Assembly: GCF_014323405.1 (NCBI RefSeq)
Contig: NZ_JACRWE010000004.1
Location: 1 to 64,000, forward strand
Direction: 5' to 3'
DNA: 64,000 nucleotides
From: Romboutsia faecis
GTDB taxonomy: Bacteria; Bacillota; Clostridia; Peptostreptococcales; Peptostreptococcaceae
Position numbers and translations under genes: made by a program
The notes under the pieces: generated by a model
What the model was told of the DNA's origin: nothing
The model's database searches: none
Seen by the model: the letters and a program-made list of their open reading frames with translations, nothing else
In this document: piece by piece, positions 1 through 6,280 of the stretch
Layout: the number at the start of each line of letters is the position of its first letter
Position numbering within the stretch: the first letter of the stretch is position 1

Positions 1-121
<121 letters not shown>

Positions 122-201
122 TCTTTTTTTTATTGTTCAAATATAATTTAGCTTATTATAAAAATACATATTTGTATAAATATTATCCATAAGTTAAACT
201 T

Positions 202-252
202 AAAATAAATATATCTTTATATTTAAATTATAAAGATATATTTATTTTTTTT
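202..252 (+). terminator. Intrinsic terminator after the 5S rRNA
   Basis: An almost perfect AT-rich inverted repeat (arms 202-219 and 231-248) is followed directly by a T-run. It lies 80 bp past the 5S gene and before the next RBS, so it most likely ends the rRNA operon. Confidence 0.75.
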
Positions 253-316
253 AATAAAAAATTTGCATATGGACAACTTAATTATAAGCATATTATTTAT
301 TAAAGGAGATAAATTT

Positions 317-598
317 ATGGACAATATGAGAGAAATGAGAAAAAAACGTGAAGATGGGAAGTATGATTTAACATTAGAAATAGGCGATGGAGCTTATTTC
401 GGAACATATGAAGATGTAGACTTAAAATCAGGAGAAGATTTAGTTAGGAATTATTTAAGAAATAATTCAGATGATGCTAATTTTGAAGACATAAAAATAA
501 ACTACAATAAAAATAGACATACTATAAGGGTTACTGCTGAATTAGATTATTATAGTGGTGAACATAAGGATTATACTAATAGAGGAAAATTAATGTAA
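317..598 (+). CDS. Hypothetical protein, 93 aa, acidic
   Basis: I do not recognise this protein. The start is the ATG at 317, preceded by AAAGGAGAT at 302-310; an in-frame ATG at 263 has no RBS and lies in the preceding AT-rich spacer. The 93-aa product is rich in Asp, Glu, Asn and Lys, has no membrane segment or signal peptide and no cysteine. It alternates hydrophobic and charged residues (YDLTLEIGDG, HTIRVTAELDYY), as expected for a small alpha/beta cytosolic domain. It stands alone between the rRNA terminator and its own terminator at 610-675, so it is probably a single-gene transcript. Function unknown. Confidence 0.75.
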   Translation: MDNMREMRKKREDGKYDLTLEIGDGAYFGTYEDVDLKSGEDLVRNYLRNNSDDANFEDIKINYNKNRHTIRVTAELDYYSGEHKDYTNRGKLM

Positions 599-609
599 AA
601 CAGAAAATT

Positions 610-675
610 AATGAGCGTAATTCAAAATAAATTTATTAAATAAAATTTGATTTGATACGCTCATTTTATTTTTTA
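610..675 (+). terminator. Intrinsic terminator of the 93-aa gene
   Basis: AATGAGCGTA at 610-619 pairs with TACGCTCATT at 656-665, with a smaller AT stem inside the loop, and is followed by a T-rich tail (TTATTTTTTAT). Confidence 0.75.
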
Positions 676-802
676 TATAGTTTTAAATTTAAACTTAAAA
701 TAGAATTCATATTATAATTATCATTTTATATTGATGAAACTAAAAAAAGGTAATAAATAATATTTTTATGATAAATAAATTGCACATTAAAATATATATT
801 GC

Positions 803-817
803 TACAATTACATTGTA
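803..817. promoter_or_regulatory. Small inverted repeat upstream of PTS IIA
   Basis: TACAAT-TAC-ATTGTA forms a 6-bp dyad 72 bp before the IIA start. The rest of 676-888 is AT-rich with no clear -35/-10 pair. A regulator site is possible but unproven. Confidence 0.25.
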
Positions 818-888
818 AAGATTGCTAGATATACATCAATTAAATTTATATATTTCACAAAAATTAATGTAGATATCAGGAGGTGTTT

Positions 889-1317
889 ATGAACGGAATA
901 ATAATAATAGGACATGGCAACTTTGGATCCGGACTTAATAGTACGTTGGAGATTATAGCTGGTAAGTATGATTTCGTTAAATATGGAGATTTTACATCAG
1001 AAAAATCACCTGAAGAGTTTAAAGCAGAGGTTAGATTAGAATTAGAAAAGTTAAGGGATAAGGATAAGATTTTCTTTTTTACAGATGTAGTTGGTGGAAC
1101 TCCATTTAAAGTTGCTTGTGAGTTAAAATTAGAGGATGATAGAATAGAAGTTTTCTATGGTACAAATATGGCTATGATAATAGAAACTTGTATGAATTCA
1201 CAGTTCGATATAGAATTGGACAATGATTCAATTGCTAAAATTGGAAAATCTAATATAGATTCATTTAAATTAACTAAAAAAAATCAAGCTCAAGAAATGG
1301 CAGAGGAAGGTATATAG
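889..1317 (+). CDS. PTS mannose/N-acetylgalactosamine family, EIIA component
   Basis: The cytosolic EIIA domain accepts phosphate from HPr and passes it to EIIB. The 142-aa protein starts IIIIGHGNFGSGL, where His9 fits the phosphorylated histidine of the Man-family EIIA (PTS-Man fold), and carries the family motif DVVGGTPFKVA. The ATG at 889 has AGGAGG 5 bases upstream; the GTG at 883 overlaps that RBS and is rejected. The gene is separated from IIB by 317 bp holding a cre site and a putative promoter, so IIA may be expressed partly on its own. The nearby nagA points to an amino sugar such as GalNAc, GlcNAc or galactosamine as substrate. That specificity is inferred; mannose or fructose remain possible. 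Confidence 0.88.
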   Translation: MNGIIIIGHGNFGSGLNSTLEIIAGKYDFVKYGDFTSEKSPEEFKAEVRLELEKLRDKDKIFFFTDVVGGTPFKVACELKLEDDRIEVFYGTNMAMIIETCMNSQFDIELDNDSIAKIGKSNIDSFKLTKKNQAQEMAEEGI

Positions 1318-1349
1318 AATAAAATTTATGAATATACATTTTCTATATA
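1311..1349 (+). repeat. Inverted repeat overlapping the IIA stop codon
   Basis: TATATAGAA at 1311-1319 is complementary to TTCTATATA at 1341-1349. A second dyad follows: TTTCTACA 1355-1362 with TGTAGAAA 1385-1392, whose right arm overlaps the cre site. There is no T-run, so it is not a standard terminator. Confidence 0.4.
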
Positions 1350-1387
1350 GGTAATTTCTACAAAATGATGAAAATGTATAATAATGT

Positions 1388-1401
1388 AGAAAACGTTTAC
1401 A
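1388..1401. promoter_or_regulatory. Catabolite-responsive element (cre)
   Basis: AGAAAACGTTTACA matches the Gram-positive cre consensus TGWAARCGYTWNCW at 13 of 14 positions (A instead of T at the first). It lies just upstream of a plausible -35/-10 pair in front of the IIB-IIC-IID genes. HPr kinase (hprK) is encoded at 15.4-16.3 kb, so the CcpA/HPr-Ser-P pathway is likely present. CcpA binding would tie this PTS to preferred-sugar control. Confidence 0.7.
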
Positions 1402-1404
1402 TAT

Positions 1405-1434
1405 TTGTGGTAATTTGTAGTAAAGATGTATATT
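1405..1434 (+). promoter_or_regulatory. Putative promoter of PTS IIB-IIC-IID
   Basis: TTGTGG at 1405-1410 and TATATT at 1429-1434 are spaced by 18 bp, immediately downstream of the cre site. Predicted leader to the IIB start is about 190 nt and contains two dyads (1482-1495 and 1567-1603). Confidence 0.4.
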
Positions 1435-1481
1435 TAGAACAAATTAGAATTAATAAAGGGGTAATTTAGTATTATATTATG

Positions 1482-1495
1482 TCGTATATATACGA
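1482..1495. repeat. 14-bp perfect palindrome in the PTS leader
   Basis: TCGTATATATACGA is fully self-complementary. It resembles an operator for a dimeric repressor, but I cannot assign a family. Confidence 0.35.
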
Positions 1496-1566
1496 TGTGT
1501 GATATAAATGTATGATTATTAAAAAATTTATAAATACAAGAAAAAATATATATAAATTAATTTTTA

Positions 1567-1603
1567 TATTAATCAGTTAGAAGATTTTCTAATAAGATTA
1601 ATA
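1567..1603 (+). repeat. Long hairpin in the leader of PTS IIB
   Basis: Two nested stems, TATTAATC/GATTAATA (1567-1574 with 1596-1603) and TTAGAA/TTCTAA (1577-1582 with 1587-1592), enclose a 4-base loop. No T-run follows. It ends 31 bp before the IIB start and could stabilise the mRNA or bind a regulator. Confidence 0.45.
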
Positions 1604-1634
1604 TAAAATTACAGTTTAAAAGGGGGATATTTTA

Positions 1635-2111
1635 ATGCCAAATATAGTATTAACAAGAATAGACAATAGATTAATCCATGGTCAAGTTGCAACAATGTGG
1701 ACTGCAAGTGTAGGTGCGAATTTATTATTAGTTGCTAATGATGAAGTTTCAAAAGATGAATTTAGACAAAGTTTAATGGATATGGCGGCACCAGCAGCTG
1801 CTCAGACTAGATATTTCTCTATAGAAAAAACTATAAATATAATACATAAAGCAAGTCCTTCTCAAATGATAGCTTTAATATGTGAAAGTCCTCAAGATGT
1901 TTTAAAATTAGTAGAGGGTGGTGTACCTATAAAAAAAGTTAATATAGGTAATATGCATATGGCTGAAGGCAAAAAACAGGTATCTAAGGCTGTTTGTGTG
2001 GATCAAAGTGACGTAGATGCATTTAAAAAATTAAAAGAATTAGGTGTTGAATTAGAGATACGTCGTGTTCCATCAGAATCAGCAGAAGATATAAATAAAT
2101 TATTTGAATAG
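1635..2111 (+). CDS. PTS mannose/N-acetylgalactosamine family, EIIB component
   Basis: The EIIB domain takes phosphate from EIIA and phosphorylates the sugar as it enters through IIC-IID. The 158-aa product begins LTRIDNRLIHGQVATMW, the signature of the mannose-family IIB, with His15 as the phosphorylated residue. Length matches free-standing IIB proteins (about 155-165 aa). The RBS is AGGGGGATA at 1621-1629. It heads a tight IIB-IIC-IID operon: 11 bp separates it from IIC, and IIC overlaps IID. Specificity is not decided by sequence; nagA on the opposite strand makes an N-acetylated amino sugar the best guess. Confidence 0.92.
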   Translation: MPNIVLTRIDNRLIHGQVATMWTASVGANLLLVANDEVSKDEFRQSLMDMAAPAAAQTRYFSIEKTINIIHKASPSQMIALICESPQDVLKLVEGGVPIKKVNIGNMHMAEGKKQVSKAVCVDQSDVDAFKKLKELGVELEIRRVPSESAEDINKLFE

Positions 2112-2122
2112 GGGGAATTATC

Positions 2123-2893
2123 ATGGATTTAAGTTTTGGTCAAATTGCACTAATACTTATTGTAACAATGATAGCAGCTATAGACCAATTTAACTTCTTA
2201 GAGTCTATTTATAGACCTATAGTTATTGGTCCTATAATAGGAGCTATCATGGGAGATTTACAAACAGGACTTATGATAGGTGCATCATATGAACTTATGA
2301 TGATAGGAGCTATGCCAGTAGGTGGAGCTCAACCACCAAATGCTGTTATAGGGGGGATAATGGCAACCGTATTTGGTATAAGCTTAAAACTTGATGTAGC
2401 AGCAGCATTACCACTTGCAATACCATTTGCATTACTTGGACAATATGCTGTTACTGCTTTATTTACAGTGGTATCTCCATTAATGGTTAAAGCAGAAAAA
2501 TATGCAGAAGAAGCAAATCCAAGTGGAATAGTAAGATTAAACTACTTAACAATGGGATTATTAGCAGTATTATTTGCTGTAATAGTTTTAGCAGGTTTAG
2601 TAGCAGGTTCAGCAATAGGTAAACAATTATCAGAAACAATACCAGTTTGGGTATTCGCAGGATTAGGTGCAGCAGGTAAGATGATGCCAGCTCTAGGATT
2701 TGGTATGTTATTAAGAGTTATGTACAGTAAGGAATTAGCAATGTTCTTATTTGTAGGATTTGTATTTGTTGCTTATATGCAATTACCATTGCTTGCAGTT
2801 GCATTTATAGGAGTTGCTGTAGCAGTGTATGATTTCCAAATGAATACAAGAAATGTACCACATGTAAAGGAGGCTGATACTGATGGCATCTAA
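2123..2893 (+). CDS. PTS mannose/N-acetylgalactosamine family, EIIC component
   Basis: This is a 256-aa integral membrane subunit of the sugar channel, acting with IID. The sequence is almost wholly hydrophobic, with the family stretch EIIC-Man motifs such as GPIIGAIMGDLQTGLMIGA and a conserved AMPVGGAQPPNAVIGG segment. RBS GGGGGAA precedes the ATG at 2123. Its last 11 bases overlap the IID start, which implies translational coupling. The late, small cytosolic tail (MNTRNVPHVKEADTDGI) is charged. The family is clear; the sugar is not. Confidence 0.92.
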   Translation: MDLSFGQIALILIVTMIAAIDQFNFLESIYRPIVIGPIIGAIMGDLQTGLMIGASYELMMIGAMPVGGAQPPNAVIGGIMATVFGISLKLDVAAALPLAIPFALLGQYAVTALFTVVSPLMVKAEKYAEEANPSGIVRLNYLTMGLLAVLFAVIVLAGLVAGSAIGKQLSETIPVWVFAGLGAAGKMMPALGFGMLLRVMYSKELAMFLFVGFVFVAYMQLPLLAVAFIGVAVAVYDFQMNTRNVPHVKEADTDGI

Positions 2894-3707
2894 AGCAAAA
2901 GAATATTATGTAGATAAGCAAGAAGCTCCAAAGTTAAGTAATAAAATACTTAATAAAATGGTTTGGAGATCATTATTCTTACAAGCATCATTCAACTATG
3001 AAAGAATGCAAGCTTGTGGATGGTTATATGGTATACTACCTGGATTACAAGAAATCCATAAAAATAAAGAAGATTTATCAACATCAATGACTCACAACTT
3101 AGAGTTCTTTAATACTCATCCATTCTTAGTAACATTTGTTATGGGGATAGTATTATCATTAGAGCAAAAGAAAACTGATGTACAAACAATAAGAGCATTA
3201 AGGGTTGCAGCAATGGGACCTTTAGGAGGAATCGGAGATGCTATATTCTGGTTTACTTTAACTCCAATAGCTGCTGGTATAGGTGCTAACTTAGCGTTAC
3301 AAGGAAGTATTTTAGGACCAATTATATTCTTGCTACTATTTAACGTAGTTCAGTTTGCTTTAAGATATTGGTTAATGCATTGGTCATACAAAGTAGGGAT
3401 GGATGGTATCCAAGCTATGACTAAGTTTGCTAAGCAGTTTACTCGTTCTGCTACAATATTAGGTTTAATAGTTGTAGGTGCTTTAATAGCTTCTTATGTT
3501 GGTGTTAACGTAGCATTGGAAATACCAATAGGTGAAACTAGTGTAGTAGTTCAAGAAGTATTAGATAGTATAATGCCTTGCTTATTACCATTATGCTTAA
3601 CATTTATGATGTATAGTTTAGTTAAGAAGAATGTAAGTCCATTATTAAATATTGGATTATTAGTATTAATAGGATTAGTTGGTGGATACTTCGGTATATT
3701 TGTATAA
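2883..3707 (+). CDS. PTS mannose/N-acetylgalactosamine family, EIID component
   Basis: The 274-aa IID subunit completes the membrane complex; IID is found only in mannose-family PTS. It has the typical N-terminal part (WRSLFLQASFNYERMQ, then GWLYGILPGL) and the motif MGPLGGIGDAIFWFTLTPI, followed by hydrophobic C-terminal segments. The ATG at 2883 lies inside the end of IIC and is preceded by AAAGGAGG within IIC. A strong bidirectional terminator follows at 3722-3772. With IIA, IIB and IIC upstream, the set is complete. Confidence 0.93.
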   Translation: MASKAKEYYVDKQEAPKLSNKILNKMVWRSLFLQASFNYERMQACGWLYGILPGLQEIHKNKEDLSTSMTHNLEFFNTHPFLVTFVMGIVLSLEQKKTDVQTIRALRVAAMGPLGGIGDAIFWFTLTPIAAGIGANLALQGSILGPIIFLLLFNVVQFALRYWLMHWSYKVGMDGIQAMTKFAKQFTRSATILGLIVVGALIASYVGVNVALEIPIGETSVVVQEVLDSIMPCLLPLCLTFMMYSLVKKNVSPLLNIGLLVLIGLVGGYFGIFV

Positions 3708-3721
3708 AATAAACTTTTAAT

Positions 3722-3772
3722 AAAAATAGAAAAGCAGTGATAATCTTGAATTATCACTGCTTTTCTATTTTT
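3722..3772. terminator. Bidirectional terminator between PTS IID and nagA
   Basis: A 22-bp stem (3722-3743 with 3751-3772) with a 7-base loop is flanked by A-run and T-run, so it can stop transcripts arriving from either side of the two convergent genes. Confidence 0.93.
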
Positions 3773-3781
3773 ATCTGTATA

Positions 3782-4882
3782 TTATATTTCAAAAGCGACT
3801 TTACCTCGACATATAGTTTTTACTACATTGAATTCGCTATCAAGTATAACTATATCAGCATCTTTACCTATATCTAAGCTACCTTTTCTAGTAAGTATTC
3901 CTAACTCTTTTGCAGGGTTAATACATGCCATAGTAATGGCATCATCTAGAGAACATCCTGAGAATTCTATTACATTTTTAACACTATTTATCATAGTATT
4001 AACACTTCCAGCTAAAGAACCAGATTCTAATCTAACTTCATTTTTAATTTTTATAACTTTTTGTCCACCTAATTTATACTCTCCATCTTCTAGTCCTTTT
4101 GCTTCCATAGCATCAGTAATTAATGTTACATTATTAGGTCCTTTAATTTTAACCACTGATTTTACAGTATTAGGGTGAAGGTGAATACCATCAACGATAA
4201 TTTCAGTATTTAACTCATCAAAAGCAAATCCAGCAGTTACAACACCTGGAGTTCTGTGATGATGAGGACTTTGCCCATTATGGAAGTGAGTAACACTACT
4301 AAGTCCAAAAGAAATAGCTTTTTCTATATCTTCAAAATTAGCAGAACTATGTCCTACTGATGGAATTATATTATTTTCAGAAAGGTATTTAGTAAACTCA
4401 AAGTTCTTATCTAACTCTGGAGCATAAGTAACCTTTCTTATATTATTATTAGCTTCTTTCTCAAATATCTTGAAAGATTCAACTGTAGGATCTAGTATAA
4501 ATTTCTCTGGTTGAGCACCCTTATGATGACAGTTTATAAAAGGACCTTCTAGATGGATACCTAATATCTCTGGCTGTCCAGCTATGTTATTATTATTCAT
4601 ATAACTTGATATATTATTTAAAGCTTTATTTATATTACTTATCTCTTGAGTCATAGTAGTTGGTAAAAAAGACGTTACGCCTTCCTTAGCTAGTGTTTTG
4701 ACTATATGGTCTAAAGATTCGAAAGTTCCGTCCATAGCATCTGCACCATGAGAACCATGTATATGTGTATCTATAAAACCTGGAACAGCATAATATCCTT
4801 TTGGTATATTAATTTTCCCTCCTGAATTAGAGATTTTACCGTCTTTCATAAAAATACTAGTATTAGTTAAAACTTTTATCAT
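3782..4882 (-). CDS. nagA: N-acetylglucosamine-6-phosphate deacetylase
   Basis: NagA removes acetate from GlcNAc-6-P (or GalNAc-6-P in AgaA homologues), the first step after PTS uptake. The 366-aa protein belongs to the amidohydrolase superfamily: metal-binding FIDTHIHG at about residues 37-43, LEGPF near 130, SVGHSSA and VTHFHNGQSPHHHRTPG in the middle, and catalytic LITDAMEA near 255. RBS AGGGGGATA lies 9 bases before the ATG at 4882. It is convergent with the PTS genes and likely co-transcribed after the small membrane gene at 4908-5219. No nagB is present in the window. Confidence 0.92.
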   Translation of the reverse strand: MIKVLTNTSIFMKDGKISNSGGKINIPKGYYAVPGFIDTHIHGSHGADAMDGTFESLDHIVKTLAKEGVTSFLPTTMTQEISNINKALNNISSYMNNNNIAGQPEILGIHLEGPFINCHHKGAQPEKFILDPTVESFKIFEKEANNNIRKVTYAPELDKNFEFTKYLSENNIIPSVGHSSANFEDIEKAISFGLSSVTHFHNGQSPHHHRTPGVVTAGFAFDELNTEIIVDGIHLHPNTVKSVVKIKGPNNVTLITDAMEAKGLEDGEYKLGGQKVIKIKNEVRLESGSLAGSVNTMINSVKNVIEFSGCSLDDAITMACINPAKELGILTRKGSLDIGKDADIVILDSEFNVVKTICRGKVAFEI

Positions 4883-4907
4883 TTTAAATATTATCCCCCT
4901 GTTAAGA

Positions 4908-5219
4908 TTATTTTTTTGCTGGTTTATAATTCATTTTATAAACTACAAAAGCTATTAAACATGCTAATGTAATTTTTATACACGCTATAAATAAGAATAA
5001 ACGAAGTAATGACATAAAATTTAATTCATTAAAAATTAAATATATTATAACTGTAGAAGAAGCTAGAATTTCAATTATAGAAACAAACTTAAGTGACATA
5101 GTTTCTATCTTGATTAAATGCTCTTCTTTTTGAGTTATCTTTGGTGCAATTATTCTTCTAACGTATGTAAATATGTTAAAAGCTAAAAATAGAATTAAAG
5201 CTATTTTTATTATTAGCAT
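4908..5219 (-). CDS. Small membrane protein of unknown function, 103 aa
   Basis: I do not recognise a family. The sequence shows three hydrophobic segments: residues about 1-20 (IIKIALILFLAFNIFTYV), 46-66 and 72-95, joined by a charged loop (RRIIAPKITQKEEHLIK). RBS AAGGGGGAT precedes the ATG at 5219. A TATAAT (minus strand, 5260-5265) upstream has no good -35. It ends 25 bp before nagA on the same strand, so the two probably form one transcript. A link to amino-sugar use is only suggested by position. Confidence 0.7.
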   Translation of the reverse strand: MLIIKIALILFLAFNIFTYVRRIIAPKITQKEEHLIKIETMSLKFVSIIEILASSTVIIYLIFNELNFMSLLRLFLFIACIKITLACLIAFVVYKMNYKPAKK

Positions 5220-5302
5220 CTTTATTAAATCCCCCTTTTGAATATTATTCCTTAAGTAAATTATACTGTACTTTATTAAAAAGATAAAAAAAATTAAAAA
5301 AA

Positions 5303-5333
5303 TTGTATAAATATTTTTTAGGAAGGATATAAT
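5303..5333 (+). promoter_or_regulatory. Putative promoter of a small RNA
   Basis: A perfect TATAAT at 5328-5333 is preceded by TTGTAT at 5303-5308 (19-bp spacer, longer than ideal). No protein start with an RBS follows before the terminator at 5384-5420. Confidence 0.45.
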
Positions 5334-5339
5334 ACATAT

Positions 5340-5420
5340 GTAAAACTTAATAAATAAAAATTACTCAATCTCCCCCATTTAATAAGATCTCTATCCCCCA
5401 TAGAGATCTTTATTTTTTTA
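5340..5420 (+). ncRNA. Candidate small RNA with two CCCCC motifs
   Basis: A transcript from the promoter at 5303-5333 would start near 5340 and end at the intrinsic terminator 5384-5420, giving about 80 nt without an ORF. It has a single-stranded AT-rich 5' half, one CTCCCCCA motif at 5370-5377, and a second TATCCCCCA motif in the terminator loop (5392-5400). C-rich loops of this kind are the seed regions of Firmicute sRNAs such as RsaE that bind G-rich Shine-Dalgarno sequences. Several RBSs in the window match 8-10 bases. The RNA itself is inferred, not shown. Confidence 0.45.
5384..5420 (+). terminator. Intrinsic terminator with a CCCCC loop
   Basis: AAGATCTCTAT (5384-5394) pairs perfectly with ATAGAGATCTT (5400-5410). 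The loop is five C residues (5395-5399) and the tail is TATTTTTTTA. No gene on the + strand lies between 5220 and this point, so it ends either the candidate sRNA or an antisense transcript. Confidence 0.88.
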
Positions 5421-5462
5421 TCTTTAGAAAATCTTTAGAATTATATAAACTTTATCTTTAGA
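5421..5462. promoter_or_regulatory. Three direct repeats TCTTTAGA upstream of the two-component system
   Basis: TCTTTAGA occurs at 5421-5428, 5432-5439 and 5455-5462, start-to-start spacing 11 and 23 bp, about one and two helical turns. OmpR-family regulators typically bind such direct repeats, so autoregulation by the response regulator at 5576 is plausible. Confidence 0.5.
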
Positions 5463-5530
5463 GTTTTTATTTACTATATAGTTATAACAGACAAACTTAC
5501 TAAATTATGTAAAAAGGAGATGATATATTT

Positions 5531-5566
5531 ATGATATTATATAATCATGAAATTTTAAAAATGTGA
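5531..5566 (+). CDS. Putative 11-codon leader ORF of the response regulator
   Basis: ATG at 5531 is followed by ten more codons (MILYNHEILKM) and TGA at 5564-5566. An excellent RBS, AAAAAGGAGATG, sits at 5513-5524 with good spacing. The stop codon overlaps the GTGAGGT ribosome binding site of the response regulator, whose ATG is 9 bp further on. This layout fits translational coupling or a leader peptide. The peptide may have no function of its own. Confidence 0.45.
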   Translation: MILYNHEILKM

Positions 5567-5575
5567 GGTAATAAT

Positions 5576-6280
5576 ATGAATTCATATAATATTTTAGTTG
5601 TGGAAGATGAAGTAGATATAGCAAAAGCTATAGAGGCTTATTTATTGAATCAAGGCTATAATGTGTTTTTAGGTAATAATGGTATAGATGGACTTGAAAT
5701 TTTAGAAAAGGAAAATATACATTTAGCTATAGTAGATATAATGATGCCTAAAATGGATGGAATAACATTTACTATGAAAGTAAGATTAGATTATGATTTT
5801 CCAATAATCATGTTATCAGCTAAATCAGAAGAAATAGATAAAATAACAGGATTAAACATAGGCGCAGATGACTATGTAAGTAAGCCATTTAAACCATTAG
5901 AATTACTGGCTAGAGTAAATTCACAATTAAGACGATATAAAAAATTTCTAGATATGAAAGAAAATAATATTATAAATAGAAATCTATATACTGTAGGAGG
6001 TCTTGAATTAGATAGCAGTACAAAAGATGTAACTATTGATGGAAAGATTATAAAAACTACTCCTATAGAGTTTAAGATTTTAGAGTTAATGATAAAAAAT
6101 CCTGGGATCGTATTTTCAGCTGAAGATATATATGAAAAAGTATGGAAGGAAAGAGCTGTAAATACAGATACAATAATGGTTCATATTAGAAATATAAGAG
6201 AAAAAATAGAAATAAATCCTAAAAATCCGAAGTATTTGAAGGTAGTATGGGGAGTTGGATATAAAATTGAAAAACAATAA
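5576..6280 (+). CDS. OmpR-family DNA-binding response regulator
   Basis: This is a cytosolic transcription regulator controlled by the kinase encoded next. The 234-aa protein has a receiver domain (residues 1-120: acidic pair E10-D11, phospho-acceptor Asp54 in VDIMMPKMDG, Lys in YVSKPFKP) and a C-terminal winged helix (about 135-234, with TPIEFKILELMIKNPG and VDTDTIMVHIRNIREKIE-like recognition region ending in VVWGVGYKIEK). The RBS is GTGAGGT. The kinase gene overlaps its 3' end. Upstream repeats TCTTTAGA may be its own binding sites. The target genes are unknown. Confidence 0.92.
   Translation: MNSYNILVVEDEVDIAKAIEAYLLNQGYNVFLGNNGIDGLEILEKENIHLAIVDIMMPKMDGITFTMKVRLDYDFPIIMLSAKSEEIDKITGLNIGADDYVSKPFKPLELLARVNSQLRRYKKFLDMKENNIINRNLYTVGGLELDSSTKDVTIDGKIIKTTPIEFKILELMIKNPGIVFSAEDIYEKVWKERAVNTDTIMVHIRNIREKIEINPKNPKYLKVVWGVGYKIEKQ

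Noticed and set aside
263..316. Longer N-terminus for the 93-aa protein
   Set aside because: No RBS before the ATG at 263; AAAGGAGAT precedes the ATG at 317.
676..1634. Sigma-54 promoter and LevR-type control of the mannose-family PTS
   Set aside because: No -24/-12 element with the correct GG-N10-GC spacing was found before IIA or IIB, and no LevR gene lies nearby.
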